Below are positions 25,334 through 32,379 of a stretch of DNA of 64,000 nt, one piece after another. The stretch is from the NCBI RefSeq assembly GCF_900155915.1, contig NZ_FTPO01000002.1, positions 620,001 through 684,000 of the forward strand. Direction: 5' to 3'. This DNA comes from Microbacterium sp. RU33B. GTDB lineage: Bacteria; Actinomycetota; Actinomycetes; Actinomycetales; Microbacteriaceae. The notes under the pieces were generated by a model. It was not told where the DNA came from, searched no databases, and saw only the letters and a program-made list of their open reading frames with translations. Every line of letters starts with the position of its first letter. Position 1 is the stretch's first letter. The position numbers and the translations under genes are program-made.

Positions 25334-26833
25334 ATGACGGATGCCTCCACCGCCGCGCTCGCCGACGCCGCTCAGTCGCGCCATGTCGTGGTGGTGGGCG
25401 GCGGTGTCGCGGGGCTGGTCGCGGCGCTCGAATGCGCGAGCGTCGGGATGCACGTGACGGTGCTCGAGGAGCGGGACCGCGTCGGCGGGGTCGTCGGCTC
25501 GGTCGAGGTCGGGGGCGTGGTCCTCGATGCCGCCGTCGAGGGATTCTCGTCGCGCGGCGGGCGCGTGCGCGCGCTGGCCGAGCAGCTCGGCCTCGATGTC
25601 GTCACCTCGGCCCCGCTGGCGCCGTGGATCGCCGGGCTTCCGAAGGGGCCGGTGCCGCTTCCGCCCGGCACGCTGCTCGGGGTCCCCGGCAATCCGTGGG
25701 ACGTCGCCGTCCGTCGCGTCATCGGGTGGGGCGGCACATGGCGGGCGTACCTCGATCGACTGCGCCCTCCGCTCACGATCGGCCGCGAGCGCAGCTTCGG
25801 CCGCCTCGTGCGATCGCGCATGGGTGAGAAGGTGCTCCAGCGGCTCGTCGCGCCGATGAGTCTCGGCACGTTCGGCATCCATCCCGACGACGTCGACGTC
25901 GAGATCGCCGCGTCCGGCCTGTCGACCGCGCTCACCCGCACCGGCTCGCTCGCCGGGGCCGTGCTGCAGCTGCGCGGTGACGAGACCCGTCAGCATTTCC
26001 TCCAGTCGGTGGACGGCGGAGTGGCGCGCCTCGTCGACGCCCTGCACGACAGGCTCGTCGAGCTCGGCGCCGACGTGCGCACGGGCACGCGGGTCGTCGC
26101 CCTCGAGGGGCGCGAGGACGGACGCTGGGATGTCGGCTTCGCCGCTGTGGGTTCGCCCGACCCGTCGTCGATCGATGAGGCGTCGCTCGCCTCCGCCGGA
26201 CCGGCCCGCGAGGGCGTCGCCACCGCCGACGCGGTCATCGTGGCGGCTCCCGAGGCCGAGGCGCGCACGCTTCTCGCGACCCATGTCGCCGCCCTCGACG
26301 CCGAGGTGTCGCGTCCGGCGGTCAGCGAGGTCGTGACCCTCGTGGTCGACGCGCCCGCGCTCGACGCGGTCTCCCACGGCGACGCGGCCTTCGCGGTGCC
26401 GGGCACCCACCGGGCCACCGGCCTCGTCGTCTCCTCGACGCGCTGGCCCGTGCTCGCGGCGCGGCTCCCGGCCGGCCACCACGTGCTGCGCGTGTCGTTC
26501 GGGACCCAGCTCGACCCCCCGGCCACGGAGGGCCTCGACGAGGCATCCGCCGTCGAACTCGCCCGCGCCGAGGCCGAGACGATGCTCGGAGCCTCCCTGC
26601 GGGTGCTCGACGGTCGCCGCGACCGCTGGGCGGCGGCCGTGCCCGCGTCGACGATCGGGCACCGGGATGCCGCGCAGGCTGCCCGTGCCGCCGTCAGCGC
26701 CGTGCCCGGGCTCGCGGTGGCCGGCGCATGGATCGCAGGCTCGGGTCTCGCGCAGGTCGTCCCCGACGCGATCGCCGAAGCGGACCGCGTGCGTCGCGCA
26801 CTTCTGTGGGGCGGGCGCCGCATCGCGGAGTGA
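25334..26833 (+). CDS. hemY: HemY-type protoporphyrinogen/coproporphyrinogen oxidase
   Basis: The protein is a 499-residue FAD-dependent oxidase. The dinucleotide-binding fold VVVVGGGVAGLVAALECA lies near residue 18, followed by VLEERDRVGGVVGS. The C-terminal FAD segment GLAVAGAWIAGSGLAQVV is the conserved end of the flavin-containing amine oxidase/HemY family. In actinobacteria the HemY-type enzyme normally oxidises coproporphyrinogen III to coproporphyrin III (CgoX). The haem gene hemD is 1.4 kb downstream on the same strand, but hemQ and hemH are not in the window. The ATG follows GGATGGAGAC. Confidence 0.85.
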   Translation: MTDASTAALADAAQSRHVVVVGGGVAGLVAALECASVGMHVTVLEERDRVGGVVGSVEVGGVVLDAAVEGFSSRGGRVRALAEQLGLDVVTSAPLAPWIAGLPKGPVPLPPGTLLGVPGNPWDVAVRRVIGWGGTWRAYLDRLRPPLTIGRERSFGRLVRSRMGEKVLQRLVAPMSLGTFGIHPDDVDVEIAASGLSTALTRTGSLAGAVLQLRGDETRQHFLQSVDGGVARLVDALHDRLVELGADVRTGTRVVALEGREDGRWDVGFAAVGSPDPSSIDEASLASAGPAREGVATADAVIVAAPEAEARTLLATHVAALDAEVSRPAVSEVVTLVVDAPALDAVSHGDAAFAVPGTHRATGLVVSSTRWPVLAARLPAGHHVLRVSFGTQLDPPATEGLDEASAVELARAEAETMLGASLRVLDGRRDRWAAAVPASTIGHRDAAQAARAAVSAVPGLAVAGAWIAGSGLAQVVPDAIAEADRVRRALLWGGRRIAE

Positions 26834-26951
26834 CACCGGGTACGGCATCCTACCCACGGTGTTCCCCCGCGTGAAGGGGCGGATGCCTGATCGGGAATAC
26901 GGGACTACCCTGGGGGCAGACCATCAGCTCCACCGAGCGTCAGGAGACCCT

Positions 26952-27371
26952 ATGAAGGGCAAAGCAGGAATCGTCGTGGGCCTCGCCGTGGGCTATGTGC
27001 TCGGCAGCCGCGCCGGTCGCGAGCGCTACGAGCAGATCAAGACGCAGTGGCTCAAGGTGTGGAACACCCCGCCCGTGCAGAAGCAGCTCGACAACGCCAA
27101 GGAGCTCGCCAAGACCGCTGCGCTGGCGCTGCCCAGTACCGTGTGGGACGGCGCCGTCAAGGTCGTGAAGGCTGCGACGTCGTCGAAGGGCACGCCCGGT
27201 CAGAAGCTGGACGCCGCGATCAAGACGGCCGACAAGTCCGCCGACGACGTGAGCGCCGCGGCCAAGAAGGCCGGCGCCGCCGCGAAGAAGAGCGGAGAGG
27301 CGGTCAAGGATGCCGCGGCCGAGGCCGTCGACGGCGTCCAGAAGGCTGCCCGCGACGCAGACGGAGCCTGA
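26952..27371 (+). CDS. Small YtxH-like membrane-associated protein
   Basis: The 139-residue protein starts MKGKAGIVVGLAVGYVLGSRAGRERYEQ, a short hydrophobic span followed by a conserved GSRAGRERY, and ends in an Ala/Lys-rich helical tail (AAKKAGAAAKKSGEAVKDAAAEA). This resembles the YtxH stress-type family and LEA-like tails. AGGAGACCC precedes the ATG. The following two small genes (2-base gap, then an 11-base overlap) belong to the same run and are also membrane or membrane-surface proteins. Confidence 0.8.
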   Translation: MKGKAGIVVGLAVGYVLGSRAGRERYEQIKTQWLKVWNTPPVQKQLDNAKELAKTAALALPSTVWDGAVKVVKAATSSKGTPGQKLDAAIKTADKSADDVSAAAKKAGAAAKKSGEAVKDAAAEAVDGVQKAARDADGA

Positions 27372-27372
27372 C

Positions 27373-27774
27373 GTGTCGACTCCCCGTGGCTTCAAGGACC
27401 GCGCAGACGACAGTCTGTTCACGCTCGTCGGCGATGTGCCCGAGCTCGTCCGCAATCTCGTGGTCGCCGAGGTCGACGCCGGCAAGGCGTGGGTCAAGCG
27501 CACGGGCAAGGATGCCGGCATCGGCAGCGTGTGGATCATCGCTGCGCTGTTCTTCCTCTTCTGGGCAATCGCTGCGCTCCTCGCGTTCGCGGTGATCGGC
27601 TTCGCGTCGTGGATGCCCCTGTGGGGCGCAGCGCTCCTCGTGTTCGGCATCATCATCGTCACGACGATCCTGCTCGCGCTCATCGGCGTGATGCGGTTCC
27701 GTCGCATCACGAAGACCACGAATCCGGCGCAGTCCATCGCGACCGACGTGAAGGAGATCCGCAATGAGTTCTAA
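27373..27774 (+). CDS. Phage-holin-superfamily-like membrane protein (DUF1469 type)
   Basis: The 133-residue protein has an amphipathic N-terminus (DDSLFTLVGDVPELVRNLVVAEV) then two adjacent hydrophobic helices (IIAALFFLFWAIAALLAF, and ALLVFGIIIVTTILLALIG) and a basic end. This is the standard layout of chromosomal DUF1469/'phage holin family' proteins, which are not phage lysis genes. It starts with GTG 1 base after the preceding stop. Confidence 0.8.
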   Translation: MSTPRGFKDRADDSLFTLVGDVPELVRNLVVAEVDAGKAWVKRTGKDAGIGSVWIIAALFFLFWAIAALLAFAVIGFASWMPLWGAALLVFGIIIVTTILLALIGVMRFRRITKTTNPAQSIATDVKEIRNEF

Positions 27775-28036
27775 CCTCCCCGTCCCGCGCACCGCCGTGC
27801 CGCTCGGCATCACCGATCCCGTCGAGAAGGCGCGCGCCGAACTCAAGGCGGCTCTGGCCGCGATCGAGGTCAAGGCCAACGTCCCGCGTCGGGTCGGTCA
27901 GGCGACCGACGCGAAGGTGGCCGAGGCGCGTGCCTTCACCCGCCGCAATCCGACGGCAGCGACCGCGATCGTGATCGCCGGCGCCGCCGCCGTCGGCGGC
28001 ATCGTCTGGGCTCTGGTGAGGGCCTACGCACGCTGA
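27764..28036 (+). CDS. DUF3618 family protein
   Basis: The 90-residue protein has the DUF3618 pattern: DPVEKARAELKAALAAIEVKANVPRRV followed by a helix, FTRRNPTAATAIVIAGAAAV and a short hydrophobic end. Its start overlaps the previous gene by 11 bases. In actinobacteria DUF3618, holin-like and YtxH-like proteins are commonly adjacent, possibly as an envelope-stress unit; the function is unknown. Confidence 0.85.
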   Translation: MSSNLPVPRTAVPLGITDPVEKARAELKAALAAIEVKANVPRRVGQATDAKVAEARAFTRRNPTAATAIVIAGAAAVGGIVWALVRAYAR

Positions 28037-28057
28037 CCTGAAGCCCCGGCATCCGCC

Positions 28058-28077
28058 CACCCCCTCCGACAGGGGTG
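28058..28077 (+). terminator. Short stem-loop after the three-gene run
   Basis: CACCCC and GGGGTG pair around an 8-base loop, 21 bases after the DUF3618 stop codon. Confidence 0.45.
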
Positions 28078-28094
28078 CGGGGCGGTGCGCGGGG

Positions 28095-28222
28095 TATGGT
28101 GGATCCCGGCAGTGCAATGGAGCGGATGCTGCCGACAGGCGCGAATCCCCCCGAATGAGGTTCGCCCCCGCGTCGGCTGCTCTACGAGGGGCGGCCGCCG
28201 AAGTACCACGAGAGCGCACCCC
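28095..28222 (+). promoter_or_regulatory. -10 box and structured 5' leader of hemD
   Basis: TATGGT at 28095-28100 is a good -10 box and leaves a leader of about 115 bases, long for this window. The leader can form a hairpin with CGGCAG/CTGCCG arms (about 28107-28134), a second with GCGAATCC/GGTTCGC arms (about 28141-28165), and a GC-rich structure near the start codon. It does not show the conserved core of a cobalamin or other riboswitch that I know. A protein-coding extension of HemD through this stretch is open in frame but has no ribosome-binding site. Confidence 0.35.
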
Positions 28223-29053
28223 ATGAACGCAGCAGCAGGGCAGTCGCCCGCCAAGCCCCTGGCGGGCTGGCGCGTGCTCGTCCCCCGCGGTGGTCCGTGG
28301 GGCGACGGCGTCGCGGGATCGCTGCGGCGCCAGGGCGCCACGCCGGTGATCGCGCCCCTGATCAACTTCGCGCCGACGAACGACGAGGAGTCGCTGAATG
28401 CGGCGCTCGCCGATCTGGCCGCCGGCGCCTTCGACTGGCTCACGGTCACGAGTGCGACGACGGTCGACGTGCTCTACGCCTACCGGGCCGTCATCCCCGC
28501 CTCCACGAAGGTGGCGGCGGTGGGTGAGACGACGGCGGCGGCGCTCCTCGCGGTCGGCTACCGCGTCGATCTCGTGCCCGACCAGGACAACTCCGCGGCG
28601 GGCATGGCGGAGCAGATGATCGGCCTCGAGCCCGAGCCGCGCGACGTCCTGACCCTTCGCAGCGAGATCGCCAAGCCCGTGCTGACCCGCATGCTCGCCG
28701 AGGCCGGGCACCGCGTGCGCAGCGTCGTCGCGTACCGCACGGTGGGCGTTCCCGTGACCGACCGCATCGCCGCCGATGTGCGCTCCGGGAGGATCAACGC
28801 GATCCTCGTGACGAGCGGCTCGGTGGCCGAGCAGGTGTCGGCGCAGTTCCCCGACGTCCCCGAGACCACCGTCATCGCCGCCATCGGCCCGCGTACGGCC
28901 AAGGACGCCAAGCGCGCCGGCCTCTCGGTCGACGTCGTCGCCGAGGCTCAGACGGTGGAGGCGCTCATCGACGCCGTCGGCCGCTTCGCCCTCCCGCACG
29001 CCATCGACGAGTTCGCCGCCACGACCGGCCCCATCCCTCACGTCGAGCAGTAG
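28223..29053 (+). CDS. hemD: Uroporphyrinogen-III synthase
   Basis: HemD closes hydroxymethylbilane with inversion of ring D to give uroporphyrinogen III, the branch point to haem, sirohaem and corrinoids. The 276-residue protein has the two-domain fold with weakly conserved motifs: WRVLVPRGGPWGDGVAGSLRRQG at the start, DWLTVTSATTVDVLY, VAAVGETTAAALLAVGY, RNAILVTSGSVAEQ-like INAILVTSGSVAEQ, and TVIAAIGPRTAKDAKRAGL. Other early haem genes are not adjacent. The next gene, fbiA, starts 1 base after the stop, so haem and F420 synthesis genes are co-transcribed here. Confidence 0.9.
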   Translation: MNAAAGQSPAKPLAGWRVLVPRGGPWGDGVAGSLRRQGATPVIAPLINFAPTNDEESLNAALADLAAGAFDWLTVTSATTVDVLYAYRAVIPASTKVAAVGETTAAALLAVGYRVDLVPDQDNSAAGMAEQMIGLEPEPRDVLTLRSEIAKPVLTRMLAEAGHRVRSVVAYRTVGVPVTDRIAADVRSGRINAILVTSGSVAEQVSAQFPDVPETTVIAAIGPRTAKDAKRAGLSVDVVAEAQTVEALIDAVGRFALPHAIDEFAATTGPIPHVEQ

Positions 29054-29054
29054 C

Positions 29055-30035
29055 GTGGCCCTCCCCGGCGCAGGACCGCGCGTCGTCGTGCTCGCGGGCG
29101 GCGTCGGCGGGGCGAAGTTCACCCTCGGGGTCCGTGAGGCCCTCGCGCGACGCGGGGCCCCCGAGGCGACCGTCGTGGTGAACACCGGCGACGACCTCTG
29201 GCTCTCGGGCGTGCGGCTGCAGCCCGACATCGACTCCATCCTCTACGCGCTCGCGGGGCAGAACGACACGCAGCGCGGGTGGGGGCGCGCCGGTGACACC
29301 GAGCGCGTCAACGAAGAGCTGCAGGCGTGGGGGGCGGGGTGGCCGTGGTTCACGCTCGGCGACCTCGATCTCGGCACGCATCTCGCCCGCACGGGCTGGC
29401 TGCGCGAGGGGCTCACGGTGTCCGATGTGGTCGAGCGACTCTCGCGGAGGTGGCCCCTCGGCGTCCGGCTCCTCCCGATGACGGATGCCGAGGCCGACAC
29501 GTACGTCGTGCTGGAGGACGGGTCGCGCCTGCACTTCCAGGAGTGGTGGACGCGTCACCGCGCCGCACTCACCCCGCTGCGCTTCGAGAACCCCGGTCTC
29601 GTCTCGGCCGCTCCCGCGCCCGGCGTCGTCGAGGCGATCGCCTCCGCAGACGTCGTGCTGTTCGCGCCGTCGAACCCCGTGGTCTCCCTCGGCCCGATCC
29701 TCGCCGTCCCCGGCATGCGCGAGGCCCTGCTCGCGACGGCCGCTCCCGTGATCGGCGTCTCGGGCATCATCGGCGGTCGAGTCGTGCGGGGGATGGCCGA
29801 CGTGTGCCTCACCGCGATCGGCGTCGAGACGTCGGCATCCGGTGTCGCGTCGCACTACGGTGCACGGTCCGGCGACGGGCTGCTCGATGCGTGGCTCCTC
29901 GCGGAGGAGGATGCGGGCCTGGCCGACGTGGTCGCCGCGGCCGGCATCCGGCCCGAAGTGACGGCGCTGTGGATGACGGATGCCTCGGCCTCGGCATCCA
30001 TCGTCGACACCGCGCTCCGCGTCGCCGGCCTCTGA
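29055..30035 (+). CDS. fbiA: 2-phospho-L-lactate / phosphoenolpyruvyl transferase FbiA (CofD)
   Basis: The 326-residue enzyme transfers the lactyl- or enolpyruvyl-phospho moiety from the GDP-activated precursor to FO, giving (dehydro)F420-0. Recognisable are VVVLAGGVGGAKFTLGV at the N-terminus, VVNTGDDLWLSGVRLQPDIDSILYALAG, and later VLFAPSNPVVSLGPILAVPGMREAL with ISGIIGGRVVRGMADVCLTAIG. It starts with GTG one base after hemD. The partners cofC and fbiC are 2-6 kb away on the other strand. FbiB/CofE, which adds glutamates, is not in the window. Confidence 0.95.
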   Translation: MALPGAGPRVVVLAGGVGGAKFTLGVREALARRGAPEATVVVNTGDDLWLSGVRLQPDIDSILYALAGQNDTQRGWGRAGDTERVNEELQAWGAGWPWFTLGDLDLGTHLARTGWLREGLTVSDVVERLSRRWPLGVRLLPMTDAEADTYVVLEDGSRLHFQEWWTRHRAALTPLRFENPGLVSAAPAPGVVEAIASADVVLFAPSNPVVSLGPILAVPGMREALLATAAPVIGVSGIIGGRVVRGMADVCLTAIGVETSASGVASHYGARSGDGLLDAWLLAEEDAGLADVVAAAGIRPEVTALWMTDASASASIVDTALRVAGL

Positions 30036-30036
30036 G

Positions 30037-30776
30037 ATGGTCGATCTCGGGTGGGTCGCGTGGGTGCTGCTGGCCGCTGCCGCCCTCGTGATCGGGCTGT
30101 CGAAGACGGCCGTCCCGGGAGCGGGCACGATCGCCGTCGCGATCTTCGCCGCCGTGCTGCCCGCGAAGCAGTCGACCGGAACGATCCTGCTTCTGCTCAT
30201 CGTGGCCGACCTCTTCGCCGTGACGCTGTACCGCCGCCATGCCAACTGGCGGGCCCTCGTGCGGCTGGTCCCGGCGGTCATCGCGGGCGTGCTGCTCGGA
30301 GTCGTCTTCCTCGCGTTCACGGACGACTGGTGGGTGAAGCGCGTCATCGGCGTCATCCTCCTCGCCGTCATCGTCATCACCCTCGTGCGGCGACGGATGC
30401 AGGCGGTCGAGCAGGCGGGCCCGAACAGGGTCGCCGCGGCCGCCTACGGCACCCTCGGCGGCTTCACCACCATGGTCGCGAACGCCGCCGGACCCGTGAT
30501 GTCGATGTACTTCTTCGCTGCGAGGTTCCCGGTGAAGGAGTTCCTCGGCACGGCGGCGTGGTTCTTCTTCCTCGTGAATCTCGCGAAGGTGCCGTTCTCG
30601 ATCGGTCTCGGCCTCATCACCGTGCCGGGGCTCGTCATCGATCTCGTGCTCGTACGCTCGTGATCGTCGGTGCGCTCGCCGGGCGCTGGATCGCCGGCCG
30701 GCTGAATCAGAAGCTGTTCGAGCAGCTGGTCGTCGTGTTCACGGTGGTGGGGGCGGTGTACCTGCTCGTGTCCTAG
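30037..30776 (+). pseudogene. TauE/SafE-family permease interrupted by one frameshift
   Basis: The first frame (30037-30663) encodes 208 residues of a TauE/SafE anion permease: WVLLAAAALVIGLSKTAVPGAG is the conserved first repeat and GTLGGFTTMVANAAGPVMSMY the second. It stops at 30663 after VIDLVLVRS. The last helices (LVIVGALAGRWIAGRLNQ, VVVFTVVGAVYLLV) continue in another frame to 30776. Inserting one base after GTAC near 30652 would read VLVPLVIVGA and rejoin the frames. It is either a real inactivating deletion or a sequencing error. The family exports sulfite, sulfonates or similar anions. Confidence 0.8.
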
Positions 30777-30825
30777 CGGTCCGGATCTCCCTCGGGAGGC
30801 GGAGGTGCCACGAGCAGTGCGCGGC

Positions 30826-30831
30826 TAGCGT
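30826..30831 (+). promoter_or_regulatory. Leaderless-type -10 box TAGCGT
   Basis: TAGCGT ends seven bases before the ATG at 30839. Confidence 0.5.
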
Positions 30832-30838
30832 CGGATCC

Positions 30839-31111
30839 ATGAGCGATCGTGTCGAACAGGAGAGTGCCGCCCGCGAGGAGGAGCGACGTCTGCGCGTCGG
30901 ACTGCAGTGGCTCGTCGGGCTGGCGGTGACCGCCGTCATGGCGCTGACGGCCTGGGCGATCCTGTCGGCGGCGAACGGATCCGCGGCGGGAATGGTGGCA
31001 GCGAGTTCGGGTTCGATCGCCGTGGTGCTGGCGGCGACCACCGGTTATCTCGCCATCACGAGGCAGCTGCGGGAGCTCGACGCGCCGGCGGGTGTCGAGG
31101 AGCAGGGCTAG
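30839..31111 (+). CDS. Small two-helix membrane protein, 90 aa
   Basis: The protein begins with a charged segment (EQESAAREEERRLRVG) followed by two hydrophobic helices (LVGLAVTAVMALTAWAILSAA, and SSGSIAVVLAATTGYLAI) and a short acidic tail, so both ends face the cytoplasm. I do not recognise the family. The -10 box placement and codon use support a real gene. Confidence 0.65.
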   Translation: MSDRVEQESAAREEERRLRVGLQWLVGLAVTAVMALTAWAILSAANGSAAGMVAASSGSIAVVLAATTGYLAITRQLRELDAPAGVEEQG

Positions 31112-31176
31112 ATGTGCGCGCATCTCCGTCTGGCGGCGGAGGCGGAGCGCCTCCCCGTGCGCGCAGGATGAGACGC

Positions 31177-31353
31177 ATGACCAACGCGATCTTCAGCCCG
31201 GGCACGTACGTCATCACGACGCGAGGGCACGGCATCGTCATCGACGTGCGGGCGACTCCGTCCGGCACATTCGTCATCGGTGTCGAGGACGACGCCGGCG
31301 AGGTGGGCTACTTCACGGAGAAGGCGCTTCGGCCCGCCTCGGGCGATTCGTGA
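31177..31353 (+). CDS. Small beta-barrel (KOW/SH3-like) protein, 58 aa
   Basis: The 58-residue product has strands separated by turns: GTYVITTRGHGIVIDVRATPSG, then TFVIGVEDDAGEVGYFTEKALRPA. This spacing is like small SH3-type or KOW-type barrels. GGATGAG lies just before the ATG. Its last 41 bases overlap the end of the convergent VOC gene. Function is unknown. Confidence 0.6.
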   Translation: MTNAIFSPGTYVITTRGHGIVIDVRATPSGTFVIGVEDDAGEVGYFTEKALRPASGDS

Positions 31354-31744
31354 GATCCGCGTCCGACTGACCATCGGGAGAACCTGTGTTCTCGATCAGG
31401 TGCAGCTGCGTTCCGTCCAGGTCGACCAGGAATCCCGCGCGCTGTCCCCAGGGCTGCGTCCGGACAGGATGTCGCCGCGGAAACCCGACGGACGCCTCGC
31501 CGATGCCGGCCTCCGCGACCGTCCGGTACAGCTCGTCGACGTCGTCGACGCGGATGCTGCACATGAAGGAGCTCTCCTCGGGCACGAGCTCTTCGTAGGG
31601 GAAGAACTCGAGCTCGAGCGCGCCGCGGCGGAGGATGAGCCACGCGTGCTCTCGGTGCACCGGCTCGAAGCCGAATCGGCCGTAGAAAGCGATCGTGGCG
31701 TCGAAGTCCCGGGACGGGAGGTTCGGGACCGCGCGATCGGTCAC
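31313..31744 (-). CDS. VOC-family protein, bleomycin-resistance-like
   Basis: The 143-residue protein is a vicinal-oxygen-chelate fold: VPNLPSRDFDATIAFYGRFGFEPVHRE, a middle ALELEFFPYEEL strand, and AGFLVDLDGTQLHLIE near the end. Similar proteins sequester bleomycin-type compounds as dimers; others are metal-dependent lyases or dioxygenases, so resistance is not proven. GTG 31744 overlaps the cofC stop codon by four bases (GTGA), making it the last gene of the fbiC run. Its 3' end overlaps the opposite-strand small gene. Confidence 0.8.
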   Translation of the reverse strand: MTDRAVPNLPSRDFDATIAFYGRFGFEPVHREHAWLILRRGALELEFFPYEELVPEESSFMCSIRVDDVDELYRTVAEAGIGEASVGFPRRHPVRTQPWGQRAGFLVDLDGTQLHLIENTGSPDGQSDADLTNRPRRAEAPSP

Positions 31745-32379
31745 GTCGGCACCCGGGTGCGGAGGAGCGCGGCCGCGTGCGCGCCGAGACCCAGCTCGGC
31801 GGCGGCGGTCAGCTGGTCGGCGGTGTCGACGTCGCGGCGGAGGGTCGAAGAATCCGGTACGTCCGACGGCCGACAGCCCAGGGCGACGTGCCGGGCGAAC
31901 GAGTCCGGGCCGAAGGCCGACGTCCACGTCGCCCCCGCGGCGGCGGTGACCAGCGTCGATCCCGTCCCCTCGGCATCCGCGACGACCGTTCGCTCGTGCG
32001 ACGACGCGAGCCGCAGCGCGGCACCCAGGTCGCCGGGCCGCAGTGCCGGCAGATCGCCGAGCAGCGCGGCGCGGGGCACGCCATCGCCCGCACGGTCCAT
32101 GCCGATCGCGATCGCGGCGTCGAGGCCGCCCGCGGCGCCCTCCGCGCACACCTCGACCCGCGCGCTCGCAGCCGTCGCCGCCACCTCGAGGTCGTCGGTG
32201 ACGACGAGGACGCGCGCGACCTCGTCGCAGGCCGCCGCCGCCGCGATCGTATCCAGAGCGACGGCGCGGGCGAGGTCTGCGCGATCCACGCCCGCCACCG
32301 CGAGCCGGGTCTTGCCGCGGTGGGCCTCTTTCACCGGGACGACGACGATCCACCCGACGCCCGGTGTCGCCGCCGTCAC
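31741..32379 (-). CDS. cofC: 2-phospho-L-lactate / PEP guanylyltransferase CofC (FbiD)
   Basis: The 212-residue enzyme activates 2-phospholactate or PEP with GTP for transfer to FO by FbiA. It starts WIVVVPVKEAHRGKTRLA, the nucleotide-binding signature of the family, and shows VLVVTDDLEVAATA, AAIAIGMDRA and ALLGDLPALRPGDL, whose Asp binds metal. The C-terminal DVDTADQLTAA is typical. GTG overlaps the stop of the monooxygenase gene upstream (GTGA). Confidence 0.92.
   Translation of the reverse strand: MTAATPGVGWIVVVPVKEAHRGKTRLAVAGVDRADLARAVALDTIAAAAACDEVARVLVVTDDLEVAATAASARVEVCAEGAAGGLDAAIAIGMDRAGDGVPRAALLGDLPALRPGDLGAALRLASSHERTVVADAEGTGSTLVTAAAGATWTSAFGPDSFARHVALGCRPSDVPDSSTLRRDVDTADQLTAAAELGLGAHAAALLRTRVPT

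Noticed and set aside
27373..27774. Prophage remnant because of the holin-like protein
   Set aside because: DUF1469-type proteins are ordinary chromosomal genes and no other phage gene is nearby.
28095..28222. Cobalamin riboswitch before hemD
   Set aside because: The conserved B12-box core and expected length are absent.
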